A stretch of DNA of 64,000 nt, taken from NCBI RefSeq assembly GCF_009646095.1, contig NZ_CP045725.1, positions 2,666,001-2,730,000 on the forward strand, given 5' to 3'. A program made the position numbers and the translations under genes. This DNA is from Raineyella fluvialis (GTDB lineage Bacteria; Actinomycetota; Actinomycetes; Propionibacteriales; Propionibacteriaceae). The notes under the pieces are model-generated. The model made no database searches. It was not told where the DNA came from and saw nothing but the letters and a program-made list of their open reading frames with translations. How positions within the stretch are numbered: the stretch's first letter is position 1; every line of letters begins with the position of its first letter. Shown piece after piece: positions 58,422-64,000 of this stretch.

Positions 58422-59251
58422 GCTCGCTTCTCCTCGGACGGGCGCAGCACCGTCACTACGACGAGCGCCACCAGGGCGGTCACGGTGAGGAGCAGTGCGG
58501 CGGTGTAGGCGGTGGTGGTGTGGGCGGCGCCGAACTGCTGGTAGCGCTCCTCGACCAAGAGGGTGGCCGTCTGCGTACGGAACGCGACACCGCCGGAGAC
58601 GATCTTGACGGCGCCGAACTCGCCCAGGGCGCGGGCGAAACTCAGTACGACCCCGTAGACGACGGCCCACCTGATGGTAGGCAGGGTGATGCGGCCGAAG
58701 ACCTGCCAGCGGTTCGCCCCGAGAGTCTGGGCCGCCTGCTCGGCCTCCGTGCCCGCCTCGAGGAGGACCGGCACCACCTCGCGGATGACCAGCGGCAGGC
58801 AGACGAACGTGGTGGCCAGGACGATGCCGGGCGGGGCGTAGATCACCTGGAGGCCGGCAGCGCGCAGCGCCGGCCCGAACCAGCCGCTGGTCCCGCCGTA
58901 GACCAGCAGGAGGGCCAGGCCGACCACGACGGGGGACACCGACATCGGCAGGTCGACCAGCGCCGACAGCACCCGGCGTCCGGGGAACCTGTGCCGGACC
59001 AGCAGGAGGGAGATGCCGACCCCGAAGACGGTGTTCAGCGCGACGGCCCACACCGCAGTGACGAGGGTGAGTTGGAAGGCGAACACCAGCGCCGGGTCGC
59101 GGAGCGCGGCGACCACCGGACCGATCCCGCCGGAGAAGGTCTGCCGGGCGACGAGCGCGACGGGCCAGATGACCAGGAACGTCAGGTAGAGGACGACGAC
59201 GGCCCGCAGCAGGTAGCGGGCCCAAGGCAGTCCCGGTGTCCTAGTCGACAT
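58418..59251 (-). CDS. cysW: Sulfate ABC transporter permease CysW
   Basis: 277 aa, six helices. The EAA loop is [51 protein letters not shown], characteristic of sulfate permeases (GEFGAV). The ATG at 59251 lies 11 bp inside the end of cysT. Pairs with CysT to form the channel. Confidence 0.92.
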   Translation of the reverse strand: MSTRTPGLPWARYLLRAVVVLYLTFLVIWPVALVARQTFSGGIGPVVAALRDPALVFAFQLTLVTAVWAVALNTVFGVGISLLLVRHRFPGRRVLSALVDLPMSVSPVVVGLALLLVYGGTSGWFGPALRAAGLQVIYAPPGIVLATTFVCLPLVIREVVPVLLEAGTEAEQAAQTLGANRWQVFGRITLPTIRWAVVYGVVLSFARALGEFGAVKIVSGGVAFRTQTATLLVEERYQQFGAAHTTTAYTAALLLTVTALVALVVVTVLRPSEEKRA

Positions 59252-60103
59252 GGCGGGTGACCTTTCCGGAGAAGACGTCGAGGAGCACGATGGCCACCAG
59301 CGCGACGAGCAGGAGGACGGAGGCCACCGCCGCCGCGCTGTGCAGGTTGTCACCCTCGACGTAGCCGAGGATGCGGACCGCGGCGACCTCGGTGTGCATC
59401 GGAAGGTTGCCCGACAGGAGCACCAAGGAGCCGAACTCGGACAGGCCACGCGCGAAGGACATCGCCGCACCGGAGGCGATGGCGGGCACGAGGCTCGGCA
59501 GGACGATCCGTCGGAAGACGGTCAGCGGCCCCGCACCGAGAGAGGCGGCCGCCTCCTCGGCTTCCGGCTCGAGTTCCAGCAGGACCGGCTGCACCGTACG
59601 GACCACGAAGGGGAGCGTGACGAAGAGGAAGGCCAGCGCGACGGCCATCCTGGTGTTCGCCCAGTTCACCCCGAGGGGTGAGCGTGGGCCGTAGAGGCTG
59701 AGCAGCACCAGTCCGGCCACGATGGTGGGCAGGGCGAACGGCAGGTCGATGACGACCTCGAGGATGCGCTTGCCCGGGAAGGCGTCGCGGACGAGCACCC
59801 AGGCGATGAGGGTGCCGATCACCACGTCGACGGCGGTCACCACGAGGGAGATCCCGACGGTGAGGCGGATCGCGGCAGCGGTCTGGGGATCGGTGAGGGC
59901 GACCCAGTAGGCGTGCCGGCCCCCTCCGAGGCCTTCACGAGCACCGCGATCAGGGGGAGCAGCACGAGCAGGCCGAACCAGATCATGGCCAGTCCGAGTC
60001 CGGTGCCGGACACCCGGTCCAGGGTGCTGGACCACGGGGGCGCACTCCGGGCCCGGCGCCCATGGGTGGCGTCGGGCCGGCGGGTGGAGAGGACCTGCGT
60101 CAT
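59241..60103 (-). pseudogene. cysT: Sulfate ABC transporter permease CysT, single frameshift
   Basis: About 287 aa if repaired. The N-terminal frame (ATG 60103) gives the first helix, GLAMIWFGLLVLLPLIAVLVKASEG, then breaks at the C5 run 59920-59924 (G5 on the coding strand). Adding one G yields GRHAYWVALTDPQTAAAIRLTVGIS and an intact rest: EEAAASLGAGPLTVFRRIVLPSLVPAIASGAAMSFARGLSEFGSLVLLSG. Because sbp, cysW and cysA surround it with ATGA-type overlaps, a working gene is expected. Confidence 0.88.
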
Positions 60104-61160
60104 CGGGTCTTCCCCGTCGCCTGCTGGATGCGCGGCACCAAGCCGGTGGACTCGGCGAAGAACTTCTTGTTCACCGCCGACCAGCCCCCCAGGTCATCGT
60201 TGACGGTGAACAGCCGGGCGGGCCGGGGGAACGGATTCCTCGGGTCGTTCGCTCCCTTCACCTCCGGGATGGTCACCCCGGATATGACGGGTCGGAAGCC
60301 CTTCGCGGCGAACTCGACCTGGCCCTCGGGGCCAGGACGAAGTCGAGGTAGGCCTTCGCCTTGGGGTCGGCGTTCTTGGTCACAGCGCCGGGGTTCTCGA
60401 TCAGCACCGTGCTGGCGGGCACGATGTAGTCGAAGTCCTCGCCGGACTGGCGGGCCAGGATCGCCTCGTTCTCGTACGAGATGAGCACGTCGGCTGTGCC
60501 CTGCAGGAAGGCGTTGGTGGCATCGCGCCCGCTGCCGGGCAGCGCCACGACGTTCCTGAAGAACGACGTGAGGTAGTCCTCGGCCTGGGCGTCCGTGCCG
60601 CCCTGGCTCACCACCTGCTGGTAGGCGGCGATGATGTTCCAACGGGCCGAGCCGGAACTGGCGGGGTTGGGCGTGACGATCCGGATGCCCGGCCTGATGA
60701 GGTCGGACCAGTCATGGATGTTCTTGGGGTTGCCCTTGGGGACCACGAGGACGACCACCGAGTCGGAGACGATGCCCTTGGTCGGGCCGTTCTTCCAGCT
60801 CGGGTCGACGAGGCCCGCGTCGACAAGGCGGGTGACGTCGCCCTCGAGGGAGAAGTTGACGTAGTCGGCCGCCAGTCCGTTGACCACCGCGCGGCTCTGG
60901 TCACCGGAGGCACCGTACGACTCCTGCCAGACGACCCCGCGTCCGGCGTCCGTCGCGGCGAACTTGGCCTGGATGGCGTTGTTCGCCTCCTTGGGGACGG
61001 CGTACCCGACCAGGTGCAGCGTGGTCGCCGGCGCGGTGGAAGCGTGGCCGTCGGCACCGGCCGTAGTTGCTGCGCCGCCGACGCAGCCCGACAGGGTCAG
61101 ACCGGCAGCGGCGATGCCGCCGAGAGACAGCAGCGTGCGGCGGGAGAACGTGGGCGTCAT
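60100..61160 (-). pseudogene. sbp: Sulfate-binding lipoprotein, single frameshift
   Basis: About 353 aa if repaired. The signal has a Tat-like SRRTLLSLGG and lipobox LSGC, so a Tat-exported lipoprotein is likely. Binding-protein motifs are GYAVPKEANNAIQAKF, QESYGASGDQSRAV, VSDSVVVLVVPKGNPK, TPNPASSGSARWNIIAAY, and VLISYENEAI. The G4 run 60328-60331 (C4 on the coding strand) breaks the frame after AYLDFVLAP. One added C restores EGQVEFAAKGFRPV and PARLFTVNDDLGGW to the stop at 60100, which overlaps the cysT start. AAGGGA lies 7 nt before the ATG. Confidence 0.88.
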
Positions 61161-61331
61161 GGGGGTGTCCCTTCGTGGACTCGCGGACGAGCGTTGACGA
61201 TTAAACAGGTAGGTTTGATAAGGTATAGGGAGAACTTATACATGAACGGGGTGCCCGTCCGCAAACTCCTGGGGGCATCGCATCGCGCCAAGCGCTCCAC
61301 AGCAGCGGATCGAAAGGAGCACACTGAGGTC

Positions 61332-61766
61332 ATGGCCACCAATGACGACGACAGCACCATTGATCCCTCCGAGGTCGTGGACCAGCTCGACCCCGAGCAG
61401 AGCCTGGTCGAGCGTGGTGTGGACGACCCTCTCGACGAGGGGATCATCGCCCCCGACGATTGGTCGGGCGCCATGACCGAGGCCCTGGAAGGTCCGGAGG
61501 GGCTGAGAGAACGGATCAAGCGCGAGGACCCCGAACGGGAGCGCTTCGAGGAGCCGGACTGGGACAGTGACGGACCCGAACAGGCCGAGTACCACCGGGC
61601 GGGTCGTCTCGTCGACGACAACTCCGGCTATGACGGCGAGGATCGCGAGGCCGGGCTCATCGGTCACGACGTCGGGATCTCCGGCGGTGCGGCGAGTGCC
61701 GAGGAGGCCGCTGTGCAGATCGTGGACGAGGACCTGCTGCGCGAAGCGGAACGACGTGACGACTGA
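61332..61766 (+). CDS. DUF5709 family protein
   Basis: 144 aa, very acidic and soluble. Family features are LVERGVDDPLDEGIIAPDDWSG near the start and DVGISGGAASAEEAAVQIV at the end. Conserved in actinomycetes with no known function. The ATG at 61332 has GAGG very close and AAAGGAG further upstream. Confidence 0.8.
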   Translation: MATNDDDSTIDPSEVVDQLDPEQSLVERGVDDPLDEGIIAPDDWSGAMTEALEGPEGLRERIKREDPERERFEEPDWDSDGPEQAEYHRAGRLVDDNSGYDGEDREAGLIGHDVGISGGAASAEEAAVQIVDEDLLREAERRDD

Positions 61767-61865
61767 CCGTCCGCACGAGAGCCATCGGCTGTCCGACCGT
61801 CTACGCTGGATGTATCAGGTCGTCCCGTCCCGGGACGTCCAGTCCGGCGAACTTCGGAGGCATTC

Positions 61866-62900
61866 CTGTCCAGCGTGCGCACCCTCGACGTGATCGACGA
61901 CGACAAGGGCCGGGGGGTCCGGACACTGATCGTGCCCGCTTCGATCGACATGGTGTCGGTCCTCGGCCCGCGTGACGAGTTCCTGCGGATCCTCGAGCGA
62001 GTGCTCGACGCCGACATCCACGTCCGTGGCAACGAGATCCACCTGTCCGGTGACGAGGCCGCCCTCCGGGCCGGCACGGAAGCCCTCACCGAGATGGTCA
62101 CCATCGTCCGTACGGGGCAGGGCCTGACCAGTGACGCCGTCGAGAGGCTGGTGGGGATGCTCGCCGGCGAGGCCGAGGTGCGGCCGGCCGAGGTCCTGAC
62201 CCATTCGATCCTGTCCAACCGTGGCCGGACGATCCGCCCCAAGACGCTCAACCAGAAGCACTACGTCGACGCGATCGACCGGCACACGGTCGTCTTCGGT
62301 ATCGGCCCGGCGGGCACCGGCAAGACCTACCTCGCGGTCGCCAAGGCCGTCCAGGCGCTGCAGCGCAAGGAGGTCAACCGGCTCATCCTGACCCGGCCGG
62401 CGGTGGAGGCGGGCGAGCACCTCGGCTATCTCCCTGGCACGCTCAGCGACAAGATCGATCCGTACGTCCGTCCGCTCTACGACGCGCTCCACGACATGGT
62501 CGATCCGGACTCGATCCCGCGGCTGTTGACCGCCGGCACGATCGAGGTCGCCCCTTTGGCGTACATGCGCGGTCGTACGCTCAATGACGCGTTCATCATC
62601 CTCGACGAGGCTCAGAACACCACCGCCGAGCAGATGAAGATGTTCCTCACTCGCCTCGGCTTCGGCTCCAAGATGGTGGTCACCGGCGACGTCACGCAGG
62701 TCGACCTGCCCGGCGGCCAGCGATCGGGGCTGCGGGTGGTCAGCAACATCCTCCACGACGTGGAGGACATCGCCTTCTGCCAGTTGACCAGCAAGGACGT
62801 CGTCCGGCACCGGCTGGTGGGGCGCATCGTCGCCGCGTACGACCGGTTCGAGTCGGCCAACGCCCAGGACAACCAGGAGAAGGGGACCAAGCGCCGGTGA
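61866..62900 (+). CDS. phoH: PhoH family ATPase
   Basis: About 344 aa. PhoH-like core: Walker A FGIGPAGTGKTYLAVAKAV, LTRPAVEAGEHLGYLPGTLSDKIDPYVRPLYDAL, Walker B AFIILDEAQNTTAEQMKMFLTRLGFGSKMVVTGDVTQVDLP. It adjoins ybeY as in many bacteria and probably has an RNA-related role. GGAGG lies 5 nt before an in-frame CTG at 61866 (then Ser-Ser-Val); the next start, GTG 61875, is 14 nt away, too far for good initiation. I favour CTG, with GTG 61875 as the conventional alternative. Confidence 0.93.
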   Translation: MSSVRTLDVIDDDKGRGVRTLIVPASIDMVSVLGPRDEFLRILERVLDADIHVRGNEIHLSGDEAALRAGTEALTEMVTIVRTGQGLTSDAVERLVGMLAGEAEVRPAEVLTHSILSNRGRTIRPKTLNQKHYVDAIDRHTVVFGIGPAGTGKTYLAVAKAVQALQRKEVNRLILTRPAVEAGEHLGYLPGTLSDKIDPYVRPLYDALHDMVDPDSIPRLLTAGTIEVAPLAYMRGRTLNDAFIILDEAQNTTAEQMKMFLTRLGFGSKMVVTGDVTQVDLPGGQRSGLRVVSNILHDVEDIAFCQLTSKDVVRHRLVGRIVAAYDRFESANAQDNQEKGTKRR

Positions 62901-63367
62901 GCGTCGAACTGAACAACGAGTCCGGCGACGAGGCGGACGAGAAGGGTCTGGCCGCCCTGGCGACCTGGGTGTTGTCGGAGCTGCGGATCCATCCGCAGGC
63001 GGAGCTCTCTATCGTCCTTGTCGACGAGGAGACAATGACCGCCTACCACGTCAAGTACATGGATCTGCCGGGCCCCACCGACGTGCTGTCGTTCCCGATG
63101 GACGAGCTGCGCATCCCGGACCCGGACGAGCCCGAGACCGAGGGAATCCTCGGTGACATCGTGCTGTGTCCCGCGGTGACGGCCCGTCAGGCCGCCGAGA
63201 ACAACCGGACGCCTGACCAGGAGGCGGAGTACCTGCTGGTGCACGGCATCCTGCACCTGCTCGGGTACGACCACGCCACGCCGGAGGAGCATGCCGAGAT
63301 GTTCGGGCTGCACGACCGGCTGATGGCGGCGTACGAGAACCATCGGGCGGGTGACGTGCGTTCATGA
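62897..63367 (+). CDS. ybeY: Endoribonuclease YbeY
   Basis: 156 aa. Zinc motif LLVHGILHLLGYDHATPEEHAEM (HGxLHLxGYDH), with PGPTDVLSFPMDE upstream. It acts in 16S rRNA maturation and ribosome quality control. The GTG start overlaps the phoH stop (GTGA), and its stop overlaps the next gene's start. Confidence 0.95.
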   Translation: MSVELNNESGDEADEKGLAALATWVLSELRIHPQAELSIVLVDEETMTAYHVKYMDLPGPTDVLSFPMDELRIPDPDEPETEGILGDIVLCPAVTARQAAENNRTPDQEAEYLLVHGILHLLGYDHATPEEHAEMFGLHDRLMAAYENHRAGDVRS

Positions 63368-64000
63368 GCGAGCCGGACGTCGTCCAGCTGGTCATCGCCC
63401 TCGTCCTCGCCATCGCCGTCGGCTTCCTCGCCGCGATCGAGACCGCGCTGCACTCCTTCTCCCATGCCAGGGCGCAGAACCTGGTCGAGGAGGGTGTGTC
63501 CGGCGCCAAGCGCCTCGAGCTGATCACCGAGGACCCTGCTCCCGCGGTGAACGCCGTGCTGTTCATCCGCACCATCCTCGAGGTCACCTCGATCGTCCTG
63601 GTGGCCCGGGTCGTGATGGGACTCAACCTCCGCGACTGGGCGGAGCTCCTGTTGGCGATCGGGTCGATGGTGATCGTCTCCTTCATCGCGTGGGGAGTGG
63701 CACCACGTACCCTCGGCCGCCAGCGTGCCGACAGCATCGCCACCCGATCCTCGGGCCTGGTCGTCCTGCTCACCACGGTGCTCGGGCCGGTCCCGCAGCT
63801 CCTGATCGCCATCGGCAACATCCTCACCCCGGGACGCGGCTTCGACGACGGCCCGTTCTCCTCGGAGGCCGAGCTGCGCGAACTGGTCGACCGGGCCGAG
63901 GAGTCCGACGTGATCGAGGCCGGTGAGCGCCGGATGATCCACTCCGTCTTCGAGCTCGGCGACACCATGGTCAAGGAGGTGATGGTGCCCCGGACGGACA
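63364..64000 (+). CDS. CorC/HlyC-type (CNNM-CBS) hemolysin-family membrane protein, partial
   Basis: The first 212 codons before the window edge. Helices include LVIALVLAIAVGFLAAIETALHSFS (the DUF21/CNNM start), FIRTILEVTSIVLVARVV and LLLAIGSMVIVSFIAWGVAPRTLGR. Then SEAELRELVDRAEESDVIEAGERRMIHSVFELGDTMVKEVMVPRTD leads into the first CBS domain. Such proteins are linked to Mg2+/Co2+ efflux. Starts in an ATGA overlap with ybeY, usual for phoH-ybeY-corC operons upstream of era. Confidence 0.9.
   Translation, partial: MSEPDVVQLVIALVLAIAVGFLAAIETALHSFSHARAQNLVEEGVSGAKRLELITEDPAPAVNAVLFIRTILEVTSIVLVARVVMGLNLRDWAELLLAIGSMVIVSFIAWGVAPRTLGRQRADSIATRSSGLVVLLTTVLGPVPQLLIAIGNILTPGRGFDDGPFSSEAELRELVDRAEESDVIEAGERRMIHSVFELGDTMVKEVMVPRTD

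Overview
This is a GC-rich actinomycete chromosome segment. The evidence is mycothiol genes (mshA beside ino1), a CIRCE-controlled hrcA-dnaJ pair, ComEA/ComEC, DUF3097, DUF4192 and DUF5709 family proteins, and many genes with a -10 box only 6-7 nt before the start codon (leaderless mRNAs). Gene content and order fit the Propionibacteriaceae, but that placement is inference.

Layout. 98-4342: a YihY/BrkB membrane protein, an orphan DtxR-like iron box, a small secreted protein, and two NAD(P)-dependent SDR-type proteins. 4343-9603 is an accessory patch: an IS256-like remnant, a frameshifted vWA-domain protein, a complete ISL3-family insertion sequence (6962-8409, 8-bp target duplication) sitting inside a decayed paralogue of the secreted protein at 1886, and a lower-GC ICMT-like membrane methyltransferase. 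10029-17639 is a full Tad/Flp pilus operon: flp, tadE, tadG-like, cpaB, tadZ, cpaF, tadB, tadC and prepilin peptidase. 17649-20751 is the PLP module: pdxS-pdxT diverging from a MocR/PdxR regulator that has lost its PLP lysine. 20831-23366 is a compact cassette of a GGAD-repeat peptide, a JmjC-like cupin and a sucrase/ferredoxin-like protein.

23347-40283 is mostly housekeeping: NAD(P)H-hydrate dehydratase, a histidine phosphatase, a predicted glycosylase, an L,D-transpeptidase lipoprotein, DedA, DUF4192, leuS, a cysteine-containing HTH regulator, comEA-comEC, holA, rhomboid protease, rpsT and lepA. 40389-50392 holds a mucin-like membrane protein, mshA and ino1 (convergent), hemW, DUF3097, an inositol-phosphatase-like protein, an MBL-fold protein, and hrcA-dnaJ, followed by rsmE. 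51228-52338 is an unusual pair: a DUF6448 protein with a His-rich tail and an N-terminal HCD motif, next to a SodX-like peptidase. Then come tgt, a giant FAD/Fe-S D-lactate-type dehydrogenase behind a double GntR-type operator, a sulfate ABC transporter operon (sbp-cysT-cysW-cysA), DUF5709, and phoH-ybeY-CorC-like.

The strongest cross-cutting observation is that eight otherwise intact genes (vWA, cpaF N-terminus, DUF4192, HTH regulator, rhomboid, tgt, cysT, sbp) each carry one frameshift. In every case it is repaired by adding one base to a run of 4-5 G or C. This looks like systematic homopolymer under-calling in the assembly rather than eight pseudogenes. Candidate new biology is the GGAD peptide/JmjC cassette, the DUF6448/SodX-like pair, the lysine-less PdxR, and the apparent CTG start codons of tgt and phoH.
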